Shown one piece after another: positions 54,301 through 63,235 of a stretch of DNA of 64,000 nucleotides; the stretch's first letter is position 1; every line of letters starts with the position of its first letter. The DNA is taken from NCBI GenBank assembly GCA_002350725.1, contig DEFJ01000002.1, positions 114,166-178,165 on the forward strand, written 5' to 3'. Source of the DNA: Cyanobacteria bacterium UBA2855 (GTDB lineage: Bacteria; Cyanobacteriota; Vampirovibrionia; Gastranaerophilales; Gastranaerophilaceae). The notes under the pieces are model-generated. The model did not search any database. It was not told where the DNA came from and saw nothing but the letters and a program-made list of their open reading frames with translations. The position numbers were made by a program, and so were the translations under genes.

Positions 54301-57300
54301 CGGCAGTGAACGGATTGACGGAGAAGTTCAGCGAATACGAAACATTAAAGAATACGACAATAAGGTATGAGAATATAGACGGAAAGAACGTAGTGACCGT
54401 AGAGGGAACAACGGGAAAACTGTTCTTAGACGGAGATTTAATAAAATACTACAGCAAGAGCGGGGAATTGGTACAGAGTGAACCTGTAAGTGATGTTGAG
54501 GCATTTAAGGCATTGGATGCGGGAACAAAAGCGTTTTATTTGTTGAACAGGTTTATGATGTTTGAGAATTATATGAACGCGCAGACATTACCTGTAGTAG
54601 CACCGCCAAGCGAGGAGGCAAATGCTAAGGAAATAAAAGATAATATTTCGGAATTACAGGAGCAAAAAGCGGAACAACCTACCGTAAAACCGGAACGACC
54701 TGTAGTAAACCCTGAACAACCTGTAGTAAACCCTGAACAACAAACACCAATTCAACCTGAACCGGTAATAACCCCTAAAGTTGAAGATATGACAAAACCT
54801 GAACCTGAAACACAAGTACAAATGTCTGCATCAACTTTAGAAAACATGCCTACAGAAGATAGGATTGCGAAATGTAAAGAACTTCTTCAAAACGGAGTAG
54901 AATTAAACGGACGCACAAAAGCTGTATTCCTTGAAGATGGCAGTCTGCTTACAGCATATACTAACGGATTATACCAAATAGAAACACCTGCAGACAATGT
55001 TAAGGGATATTCACGCATGGTAAAATTCGATGCAAAAGGCGGTATGGACATAACAGATGTTCAAAAGAATGACGACGGAACTTATACTATAAAAAGTGAA
55101 AAATATCGTAACGGTGAACTTCGCAATTCAACAACCAGAATAGAGCAAGGAATAAATCTCATACATTCAATTACCGAATCAAACAGAGGCACTGTAGAAG
55201 AAGAGTTTGGTTTATACAAAAACGGAAAGAATATGGGAGAAGCCCACGTAATTCGCGGTGCGATAAAAAGCGAAGAACATGACGGTGCTATATCTCAAAC
55301 ATACTATATGCTGCATAATGACATACTTCAACGCACAAATGTTGCGGAATATGAATATCCTGACGGCACAAAAGAAACTATTGAAACGTTTATGATGCAC
55401 GGAGAAGAAGTCAAAATTATAACAAAGCGCGACGGCTCAACAACCATAAACGGTTTGAGTGTACCGAAAGAAGAGGCACAAAGGCAATCAAGAGCACACG
55501 AAATATTTGATGGCTTAACAACTGAAGCCCCAATTCAAACTCAAGACCCGCTCCCTGACGGATATATTATGGATAAGAAAACCGGTCAGCCGATAAAAGT
55601 TGATGTTAATAAAATTCAAATAAATATTGACAAACACGATAACGGCGGATTGGTTACTATTACCGATGAATTTGGTAATGAGCTCGGACATGCAATGTAT
55701 GAAATCAGAAGAGGTGAACTCTACGGTTTTGGATTGGCATCAAAAGTAAGCGGAATCGGTATCGGTACAAGATTAACTCTTGAACGTGCCAAAATTGCAA
55801 AAGAATTGGGTTTAGATTTTGTAATTGATGCTCAAGCGGGTGATTATGCCGGAATGAGCCATAATAAATTCCCGACGAATTTGAAATATCACTACCAATC
55901 AGGTTTTAGAGCATACGATGAGGGAGTTAATAAACTTATTGAAGAAGCTATTGAAAAAGGCTATAAAATCCCTGTTTCAATAAATCAAAATGTTCCAATG
56001 CGCTTTGAGGGCAGCATTGAAGAACTCGAAAATAGAATTAATTCCAAAAAATCTGCTTCAACTCCTCAAACGGAAACTCCAAAACAAAATGAGCCAAAAC
56101 AGGAAGAAATTACGGATGAAGACATCAAACAAAGCGAAGCAGAATTTCTTGATATGTTGGAAGACAATTCCCGAGCAAAATATGAACACCTCATGAATAC
56201 AGATGAAAATTATAAAAATGCAACAAATGAAGACAAGATGAAAATGCTTTTTGGATTATACAATCAGGCAAAATTGTACGGATGCTTCAAAGATAATTAT
56301 GTTCCCGAATTTGAAACCGTAAAGCAAAAATCAGAGCTTGTTGAGGATGCAAAAATTAAATCTTATTTGGATAATGAACTTGAAAATCTGAGCAAATTGT
56401 CTGAGGCTGAGCGCACGGCAAAACTTTTGGAGCTGGAGTATCTTGCAGATGCAATCAATAATTTTGGCGACAAATATTCAATGCTGCATTCTCAATCTTC
56501 CGGATTTGATAATCCTGCTGCTCAATCACACAGGGTATTGTCTATCTTTGCAAAAAATAACGCTAAATTTAATTTAAAACCTGAATATAACGATAAAATT
56601 GATGAACATATTAAATATGACGGAATTAAGAATTATGTTACAAAATATTCCAAATCAAATCCTGAAATGACAAAATATGTTTACTCATTATACCTTGAAA
56701 AACAGTCTCCTGAAATAAAAGCAAAATGCGAAGAAATAGAGCAAATAACAGGAACAAAAGTCTTTGTTGATAACACCGACCCTGAACTAATGCAGCACTT
56801 AAATGACACTCAAAAAGAACTTACCTTATGGAAAAATGCCGACTTAAATGTTCCTACCATATTAGATGAATTTGACGCTGATGCTACCTATTTAGTTACT
56901 GAATTTGTCAGCACAATAAATAAAAACAAGACCATTTTTGCGGGATATACAGAAAAAGAAGACAAACGGATATCGATTAGTGCAAACAATACAAAGGGTA
57001 ATAGGACAAAATATACCGAAACAATAAGACATGAACTCACCCACCTGAATGACCCTAATTTTGAAGTAGCGCTATGGGATAATAATAATCCTACCCATAA
57101 CGAAATACTTTCTAATCGAGAGAAGTATACTCAATACTTAAAAGATGCGGGAGCAAGTGAACAAGAAATAGAATACGCATTTTCTATGCCGAGAGAATTT
57201 TCTGCTGTTGCAGTGCAATTGGATACAAGCAAATACCCTGAAGAATTTAAAACTCTATTAATTAAAATGGGAGTTCCGGAAAAAGCGTTTGAATTTGAAC

Positions 57301-60300
57301 CGATAAAAGCAGAAACTCCTGCCGAACAGACAATCAGCTCAAAGCTTCCGCAGCAGGTTATGGATAAAGTTAAGGAGCTTAATGCAAAATGGTATCCGAT
57401 TGAGAACACACGTCTTACAGAACAGGAAAAACAAGAACTTATCAATGATTCAATAAATATGATAATCAAACAGGTTTCTCAAGGTATTGAGGGCAATCCT
57501 GATTTAATTATGGAACGTCTTGAAAAACTTGATAAAAACAGAGGATACGGTTTTACATACATCTTATCCGGCAGATGCAAAAACTCAGGATTTTTAATAG
57601 ATAACATTGAAGTAATAAATGAGAAAATCTTAACCCGCAACAATTCCTTAGCTATGGGTGCGGATATATTTGATTTTCTTGATAATTTGAATGAAAACAA
57701 TCTGCCAAAAGCAATACAAATGGCTTCTAATCCTGACTTTATAAAAAATATAAAAGCATTTATTTATGACGCTAAACCTCATAAAATTGAACTTGGTGAA
57801 AAAACCGCAGAAGTGGATTCGTCTGATGTTATTGCAATCGTATCAGGCATTCAAAGTTTATCATATTTCCGTGACGGCAACAGTAATTCGTTTGAAAACA
57901 CAACAAAATCACTTGTTGAACTGGAAAATGTTGAAAAAGCGCAACAATATTACTACCAAATAGTTGAGGGTATACTTGTTCAACGTCCTGAATTAGTAGA
58001 AATCGCGGATGATTTAAGAGAATATATAGAAAGACAAAGAATAACAAATCCGAACAAGGATATAAAAGATGTTCAGCAGGAATTTTTTGATGAGCTTGAA
58101 AAATCAGGTAAACTTCCAAAAACTATAACCTTACAAACCGTCGTGCCGGATAAAAACGCACTGGTAGAACCGCAAGCAACCTTTAACCTGTTTAAACAGG
58201 GCTTAACCGAAGGCGCTAAATCGCTTGCCCAAAAAGGACATTTGGCAGAAAATCCAAATGCTCCTGTAGATAACAACGGGCATACAAAGCCGCAAATTAA
58301 CTCCTTGGATGATTTTGTAAACGAAATATATGCTCTTGTATCACAAGGGTCAAATGAGCCTATAAAGGAGGAAGATATAGCAGAATTTAAAGAAGATGCT
58401 GTAAAAAATAACTTTTACGATAAATATAAAAAATATCAAGCTTTCTTTGATGAATTTTTATCAAAGGATTCTGAGGGTAAATATTTTTGGGGTAATGAAA
58501 ACAGATATGAACAACTGTATAAAATTGCAAACAAATGTTTTGAAGATGAATTTGAAAATCCTCAGGAGGCACTTGAACAATTCAATAAATTAGCCCCGCA
58601 ATACAGATTTACAGAGGCTTACGCTAATGATAAAAATGCTGACTATAAAAAATTTGGCATTACCGAAAAACGAGCTGCATTCATTATGAAAATGGTGGAT
58701 GATAATGTAGATGGTGAATGGCTTACTAAACTTGACGATTACGACGTAAATAACATCGTTGAATATGTTTCAGGCGTAAAATCCGATGCGGATATTGACT
58801 ATATGTTGAGTCTTGGTATGCCGATTAAACAAGCTGCAAACATTGCTGCAAAGATAACAACCCAATCCGAACGTGATAATTTTGCTATGATAAGCAATGG
58901 GACTTTTGACAAAAATAACAATGAGAATCGCTTAGGCAACGATTTAATGATAAGCTTGGCAAAAATCATGGAGGTTCCGGGCGGCAGAGAACGTATTGAA
59001 AACATTTTAAAAATTGAAGATTTTAGAAAACGTATTGACTTGCTCAAAGGTTATGACAGATATTCGCTAAATCCTGAGCACACATCATATTTTAATAAAA
59101 TCACAAAATATAAATTATTTGAATATGACAAACTCACCCCATACGATATTGAACATTTAGCATATATGGAGGAAGAGCATCTTGACGTTGCGGTAAAACG
59201 CGGATTATTCACAAATCCTGATATAAAAGGAGAAAATATTTCCAACATGGCTCGTTGGAGCGATGAGCAGTTTGATGTTTACAACAAACTTAAAACCGAG
59301 ATGTCTTTTGATGAAGATAACGCATATTATGCGGCTCAATCTATCTATGGATTGCCTGAGTATTTTGAAAAATACGATTTGGCTAATTTGCCGCAAATTA
59401 AAACAAAAGATGAATTATATGATTTTATCAACTACTTGGGAGATAATGACAGAGCAAGACTTCTTACTCGTCCCGAGATACGCAAAGCTACACACTTAAA
59501 TTATAATGGAGTAAAAAATCTTCTCACAATTGATGATGAGCATTGGCCAAGAGTCACTCGTAGAGGCTTGTTGGAAAATCCTGAATTATCAAAAACAGGC
59601 AGTCATGTTACAGCATTATCTAATTTGGATGAAGAAACATATCAGGCATTACTGTCCCGTGGGTTTGCAGATAGAATATCAAGAAAAGAACAAGGTTGGG
59701 TAAAATATATGCTGGCTAATTTGAGTGACGAGCAAATCAACAGATACTTTGAACTCCGTGATAACCCGCCTGTTGACCCTAATCAAAGAAGCATAGATAC
59801 TGAAGATTTAATCAAATTAGCTCAGTTGGATAGAACCGTATATGATAAAGTTGTACAATTCCTATATATGGAAGACAGAAAATCATACTTCTCTCAATTT
59901 AAAGTAGATGAACTTCAAAAACTGTTCGAAAACTATCCTGATGAAGACTCTTTTGAAAAATTCAAAGAGCTTGTTGATATGCAAATCCTAAAAGATCAGG
60001 GTACTAACCAGCTTGATTTCAAGGAAATAAACAAGTTATTAGAATTATATAATAACGGAAAAACAAATCCTGATGAAATGAAAAAATTTGATGAAGTTAT
60101 GGAATTAATTACAAACGACGGTCGTAACCGTAACAAGAACAGGCTTACGGTAGATGCTGCATCATATATAATATATAACAGACATACTTATACCGAAAAT
60201 CGCAATCCGGAAACAGGAGAGTGGAAACTCATAGAAATTAATAAAACCGATTTATCCAACAGATTGGTATATATTCCTGAGCGCGGAAACGAACAATATA

Positions 60301-62963
60301 ATCATAATGATATAACCGGAATTATGAGCGCCATCAGTTCTGTTGAAGATTTAGAAAAATATAACGACTTTATCTATTCTGCAAAACGTAAAGAAAACTC
60401 TTGTAAACAATTGACCGGTACAGACTTGATGACTATATCCAGCATTAAGGATAACGAAACTCTACAAACCGCAAAAGAGCTGATTTATGTTGAAAAAAGA
60501 GGAATGAATCAATTTAACGGGCGAGAAATTGTTGCCTTAGCTCAATTGACACCTGAAGAGCGTGCACAAGCGGAAAAATATTATCATATACCAAACCGTT
60601 CACAACAATTTAGCGGTCAAATGCTTGCAATAATTGGGAAATATCCCCCGGAACAAATAGAACGTCTTGATAAATTGCTATCACTGGAAAACGGTGATGC
60701 GACAAATGAAGATGTATTAATACAATTGTGCAAAACAGATGAGATGCCTATGAATGACGTGGCAGAATCAATACTGGTTGGCGATGTTATGGTTATATCG
60801 AATAAGCCTAAATATATATACAATCACGTCGTAGAACTGAAAGAAAAATTCCCTGCATGTACTATCTTTTCTGCCTTAAATATTGTTGAAGAGGCAACAA
60901 AGCAAGAAAATCATCAAAAATTCCTTGAAAATGCAACAAAAATTCTTGAGCACAATACTAATGTTTCACACCTTTTTGTTGCACGAGTTGCTAAATTAAG
61001 CGATGAAAAAATACAACGTGTATTAGATTACATTGACAACGGAATAGGTAAAATTGATGCGATATCCTATGGCGAATGCGATGACGTTGATATAATAGAA
61101 CACTACGAACAAGCTATATCCGATGCTAAACAGAAACGTAATCAATTGAAATCCGGCAGAGAAGATTTGACAGATAATAAACTTTTAAATTTCTTCTCGG
61201 ATAACAAATATAATATTGTTAAAACAATAGATATGCTTGGTTTATCAACATTTGAATATGCCTATACTTCAAAACTGGATGGGGTTAAACGTCTTGCAGA
61301 TTCTGTCTATATTCTAAATACCAATTTAAGTAAAGAAAATTATGAGCTTCTAAAACAACGATTGGCAGACAAAAGCCTTGAACCGCAAGAGAAAATTTCA
61401 AGACTACGTGCCATTGCAGGATTAATAAATCATTGTACAGAAGAAGAACTACGCAGCTATATAGAGCTTATCCGTCCTAACAAACCGACAAAGGATGAAC
61501 TAAAAACAGCAAGAGAGATTTGGGCAAATCCTAAAGCAAGATTTGATGACAAATTCAATACCTTCTGCGAAACTTTTGGTATTGAAAAAGATAACCAAAA
61601 AGTTATTGACTTTTTCAACAAACGTGCAACCGTAAACGGCAAAGGCTACAAAATCTTGAATAACGTAAAAGAAAGCGACATTGCAAAATTATTAGAGGTC
61701 GAAGTTTTAAGGAAACGTAACCTTGCAGAATGGAATGAAGCAATCGACAAAAAGATTTATGATACAATAGGAGTCCCTTATTCCCCTGAGCTCTCTGCAA
61801 AATTAAAACTAACAGATAACAGATACCTTTCAGAAATTTTATCCTCTAATCACCAATTTAGAGATAATTTTGGCGAACTCGTTGATGAATTGATTGCAAA
61901 ACCTGATAAAACAATTGCCGAAGTATTCAATGAAATGCCGCAAAATATTGAAACAAAACGTCAATACGATATTTTAGGCATTCCGTATGACAGATTTACA
62001 ACAGCAGATAAAAATTCATATAAAACCGTAAAAGTTTCCACAGATGCAGAACAAACCAAACAAGATGCAGTAAGAAACTTGGAAGCAGATTTTAACGATC
62101 CTGCATTCAAAGCGCTGCCGAAAGAAGAAACCCAAAAAATATTCGACGCATTAGAAAAAGAACTCGGTATCAAAGCTGTTACAAAACAAGAACCTGTATA
62201 TGATATCGACGGATTTATCACTGACAAAAAAGATGTTATTCATTTCTTTGACGGAGAAAAACAAATTGATTTCAGCCACTTAGAAAAAATGATGTCCTTA
62301 ATTAAAAAGACAATGAACGAGAATGAATTTTGGACCAAAACAGCATCAGATGCAACAATAAACGAAAGCAAAACAACAATATACAACCACATGAAACTCC
62401 GTGACGGAGAAATTCACAATGCCTCAAAAATGAAAGCAAACGAAGAAACAGAAATTGAAGTACATCAAACTGATATGAATAATCTGTCCCATTCATTATT
62501 CCTCGGAAACCACGGTGCATGTTGTACTGCCGTAGGAACAGGTTGTAATCAATACGCAGCCCCAAGATATTGCATGGACAAATGTATTTCCGCAATAGAA
62601 GTTATGGCTGGTAAAGATTTTGTCGGTAACACAATGTGCTACTTTGCTTTTGTAGATGGAGAATTGTCCTTTGTTATGGATAATATAGAACTTAACGGTA
62701 AATATCAATACAACGACAGTATACGTGATACCTTTATGGAATATGCTAAACAGCTTTGTTCTGAAATGGGACTACCCGATATTCCTATTTATGCAGGTCC
62801 GTACAGACATAAATTCCACATGGATCCTTATGAATTTTCACCACACAAAATTACTATTATCGGTTCTACAAACGGTGACCCTACATACATAGACTTTGTA
62901 ACAGGCAGATACGTAATTGACGGCGAAAAAGTAAACGATATTGAAATGTATAGAATACGATAA
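51384..62963 (+). CDS. Giant multidomain LysM protein (3859 residues)
   Basis: No signal peptide. Layout: N-terminal helix and beta-rich repeats (about 1-250, YFDEKGRFVTEYKDGD type), a LysM domain (about 256-300), a helical region, Gly/Ala-rich hydrophobic segments (about 690-975), a Pro-rich linker with PVVNPEQ repeats (about 1090-1150), a GNAT-like fold (about 1420-1525), a metallopeptidase-like module with HELTH (His1883, Glu1884, His1887; possible third ligand Glu1938), a long helical part including degenerate repeats of about 35 residues (about 2795-3110), and a Cys-rich C-terminal domain (about 3680-3859, Cys3713-Cys3714). SD AAAGGAAAG. LysM suggests wall binding; the hydrophobic part could insert in a membrane. 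A secreted effector or surface protein is one reading, not shown here. Confidence 0.85.
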   Translation: MSVDKVGIIAQICNNSGLEGEALEALRQRLEQQSREELEAELINNLLTSEGNSQKGLGVEHNESSVIIENHEKAEYFDEKGRFVTEYKDGDNVLEKVIKKADSNGNVIEERITYILGRPSTKVVTENGKEISKSRYNYIKRQTKDNKEVYTVNIETENSDNTKTSTHVLMTDTEGNYPSVFVLSRQTADKDGNITQVFPLTDSLVEVKISSNGERITTVYDTLSLENYADGKRLYQRLQNENEQVELLYDGKGNTYTTVNAGDGWEKLANRFHTTVDALKKLNPKIKNLKAGQDILVPGEHDVNSKEIDKVQSRQEAMAKAHNAEIDRRIGSIVSESVDAKYQAELKSLNFKPTAENYGFYKQFSKLDDKTKNNVISAIKYYRNTEHITDNTKIKEKIMEHLDVNLFDSGKSIKISDEMSTPYALRKKDVSLETFLTKICNLDIKKEPAKTVYERLSSLSQEELNKIKGNRFTDMSNLKNYHDIAARFETFGIDIRTRKEHQMDVSAKQHQERVLGDGVISRRQTVDFAIKQVQAARKTLEKHLADLKDNMLKNAGEIIIEDFRFWGVEMNPINNPAAKVLSSLARKLGFKKGTIEGFTKSIETKINELREKEHALQGLKGTEGSRDFASRYAEITGGSYEPFGVEKLQELCKNPPKQGTKEYEVYEQKVNTAIEDMLGENFTQEVSNYISTSTELGSAVEMAMLCYATMGMGNTLTIGGKTLTGATALGRTAIGASHLGGYAAVRTSINFLDDIDNVIDGSKTIGGVLVGENNADVIRQGAAVIKEWATGKITREEADEKLSKLGKLTFDDFVSSTGGQFVVNTVTSTVFGGAAGAASPLFAKAGQIGTSIGQKLGISAPQLSEVTSKIISSNANGINGAEFMAEVYAAMSKTNIAGKGLQFAVETAVFYATNLPLSLIQEKLSESNNEMELAYKEGRLTGYLLNRFKDEAINLFTVQSIGMIVAMMTGANPAVNGLTEKFSEYETLKNTTIRYENIDGKNVVTVEGTTGKLFLDGDLIKYYSKSGELVQSEPVSDVEAFKALDAGTKAFYLLNRFMMFENYMNAQTLPVVAPPSEEANAKEIKDNISELQEQKAEQPTVKPERPVVNPEQPVVNPEQQTPIQPEPVITPKVEDMTKPEPETQVQMSASTLENMPTEDRIAKCKELLQNGVELNGRTKAVFLEDGSLLTAYTNGLYQIETPADNVKGYSRMVKFDAKGGMDITDVQKNDDGTYTIKSEKYRNGELRNSTTRIEQGINLIHSITESNRGTVEEEFGLYKNGKNMGEAHVIRGAIKSEEHDGAISQTYYMLHNDILQRTNVAEYEYPDGTKETIETFMMHGEEVKIITKRDGSTTINGLSVPKEEAQRQSRAHEIFDGLTTEAPIQTQDPLPDGYIMDKKTGQPIKVDVNKIQINIDKHDNGGLVTITDEFGNELGHAMYEIRRGELYGFGLASKVSGIGIGTRLTLERAKIAKELGLDFVIDAQAGDYAGMSHNKFPTNLKYHYQSGFRAYDEGVNKLIEEAIEKGYKIPVSINQNVPMRFEGSIEELENRINSKKSASTPQTETPKQNEPKQEEITDEDIKQSEAEFLDMLEDNSRAKYEHLMNTDENYKNATNEDKMKMLFGLYNQAKLYGCFKDNYVPEFETVKQKSELVEDAKIKSYLDNELENLSKLSEAERTAKLLELEYLADAINNFGDKYSMLHSQSSGFDNPAAQSHRVLSIFAKNNAKFNLKPEYNDKIDEHIKYDGIKNYVTKYSKSNPEMTKYVYSLYLEKQSPEIKAKCEEIEQITGTKVFVDNTDPELMQHLNDTQKELTLWKNADLNVPTILDEFDADATYLVTEFVSTINKNKTIFAGYTEKEDKRISISANNTKGNRTKYTETIRHELTHLNDPNFEVALWDNNNPTHNEILSNREKYTQYLKDAGASEQEIEYAFSMPREFSAVAVQLDTSKYPEEFKTLLIKMGVPEKAFEFEPIKAETPAEQTISSKLPQQVMDKVKELNAKWYPIENTRLTEQEKQELINDSINMIIKQVSQGIEGNPDLIMERLEKLDKNRGYGFTYILSGRCKNSGFLIDNIEVINEKILTRNNSLAMGADIFDFLDNLNENNLPKAIQMASNPDFIKNIKAFIYDAKPHKIELGEKTAEVDSSDVIAIVSGIQSLSYFRDGNSNSFENTTKSLVELENVEKAQQYYYQIVEGILVQRPELVEIADDLREYIERQRITNPNKDIKDVQQEFFDELEKSGKLPKTITLQTVVPDKNALVEPQATFNLFKQGLTEGAKSLAQKGHLAENPNAPVDNNGHTKPQINSLDDFVNEIYALVSQGSNEPIKEEDIAEFKEDAVKNNFYDKYKKYQAFFDEFLSKDSEGKYFWGNENRYEQLYKIANKCFEDEFENPQEALEQFNKLAPQYRFTEAYANDKNADYKKFGITEKRAAFIMKMVDDNVDGEWLTKLDDYDVNNIVEYVSGVKSDADIDYMLSLGMPIKQAANIAAKITTQSERDNFAMISNGTFDKNNNENRLGNDLMISLAKIMEVPGGRERIENILKIEDFRKRIDLLKGYDRYSLNPEHTSYFNKITKYKLFEYDKLTPYDIEHLAYMEEEHLDVAVKRGLFTNPDIKGENISNMARWSDEQFDVYNKLKTEMSFDEDNAYYAAQSIYGLPEYFEKYDLANLPQIKTKDELYDFINYLGDNDRARLLTRPEIRKATHLNYNGVKNLLTIDDEHWPRVTRRGLLENPELSKTGSHVTALSNLDEETYQALLSRGFADRISRKEQGWVKYMLANLSDEQINRYFELRDNPPVDPNQRSIDTEDLIKLAQLDRTVYDKVVQFLYMEDRKSYFSQFKVDELQKLFENYPDEDSFEKFKELVDMQILKDQGTNQLDFKEINKLLELYNNGKTNPDEMKKFDEVMELITNDGRNRNKNRLTVDAASYIIYNRHTYTENRNPETGEWKLIEINKTDLSNRLVYIPERGNEQYNHNDITGIMSAISSVEDLEKYNDFIYSAKRKENSCKQLTGTDLMTISSIKDNETLQTAKELIYVEKRGMNQFNGREIVALAQLTPEERAQAEKYYHIPNRSQQFSGQMLAIIGKYPPEQIERLDKLLSLENGDATNEDVLIQLCKTDEMPMNDVAESILVGDVMVISNKPKYIYNHVVELKEKFPACTIFSALNIVEEATKQENHQKFLENATKILEHNTNVSHLFVARVAKLSDEKIQRVLDYIDNGIGKIDAISYGECDDVDIIEHYEQAISDAKQKRNQLKSGREDLTDNKLLNFFSDNKYNIVKTIDMLGLSTFEYAYTSKLDGVKRLADSVYILNTNLSKENYELLKQRLADKSLEPQEKISRLRAIAGLINHCTEEELRSYIELIRPNKPTKDELKTAREIWANPKARFDDKFNTFCETFGIEKDNQKVIDFFNKRATVNGKGYKILNNVKESDIAKLLEVEVLRKRNLAEWNEAIDKKIYDTIGVPYSPELSAKLKLTDNRYLSEILSSNHQFRDNFGELVDELIAKPDKTIAEVFNEMPQNIETKRQYDILGIPYDRFTTADKNSYKTVKVSTDAEQTKQDAVRNLEADFNDPAFKALPKEETQKIFDALEKELGIKAVTKQEPVYDIDGFITDKKDVIHFFDGEKQIDFSHLEKMMSLIKKTMNENEFWTKTASDATINESKTTIYNHMKLRDGEIHNASKMKANEETEIEVHQTDMNNLSHSLFLGNHGACCTAVGTGCNQYAAPRYCMDKCISAIEVMAGKDFVGNTMCYFAFVDGELSFVMDNIELNGKYQYNDSIRDTFMEYAKQLCSEMGLPDIPIYAGPYRHKFHMDPYEFSPHKITIIGSTNGDPTYIDFVTGRYVIDGEKVNDIEMYRIR

Positions 62964-63033
62964 ATCAATAATATCAATCATTTTTTTATTGTGCATTATA
63001 ATGCCCTAACAAAAAACAAAATCACTAAGCAAT

Positions 63034-63076
63034 GGTGCGTGTTAACGCACCGCATATTTGGTGCAAAAAATCACAC
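63034..63076 (+). repeat. Dispersed palindromic repeat, copy 2
   Basis: GGTGCGTGTTAACGCACC head followed by the same ...TTTGGTGC-A-run-TCACAC tail as copies 1 and 3. Confidence 0.8.
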
Positions 63077-63095
63077 CCCACATAACTTATATCTT

Positions 63096-63180
63096 GTCAT
63101 CGCGAGAAAATCTTTGATTTTCGTGGCGATCCAGTATGCCGTTGTGGATTGCCGCGCTCCCGTTGGTCGCTCGCAATGAC
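63096..63180 (+). repeat. 85-bp element with terminal inverted repeats
   Basis: The ends GTCATCGCGAG and CTCGCAATGAC are inverted with one mismatch. Inside is GGATTGCCGCGCTCCCGTTGG. This resembles the GTCATTGCGAG-type dispersed repeat known from many bacterial genomes. It sits between copies 2 and 3 of the other repeat. Confidence 0.75.
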
Positions 63181-63190
63181 AGAGGAGTAT

Positions 63191-63234
63191 GGTACGTGTC
63201 AACGCACCGCATTTTTTGGTGCAAAAAATCACAC
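63191..63234 (+). repeat. Dispersed palindromic repeat, copy 3
   Basis: GGTACGTGTCAACGCACC head (one base different) and ...TTTTTTGGTGC-A-run-TCACAC tail. Confidence 0.8.
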
Positions 63235-63235
63235 G

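Larger units (their letters stand above)
62964..63235. other. Repeat-bearing intergenic region downstream of the giant gene
   Basis: It contains two copies of the dispersed palindromic repeat (63034-63076 and 63191-63234), flanking an 85-bp inverted-repeat element (63096-63180). No gene was found. Confidence 0.6.

Noticed and set aside
63034..63234. CRISPR array
   Set aside because: Only two unequal repeat copies with a structured element between them; no regular spacers or cas genes.
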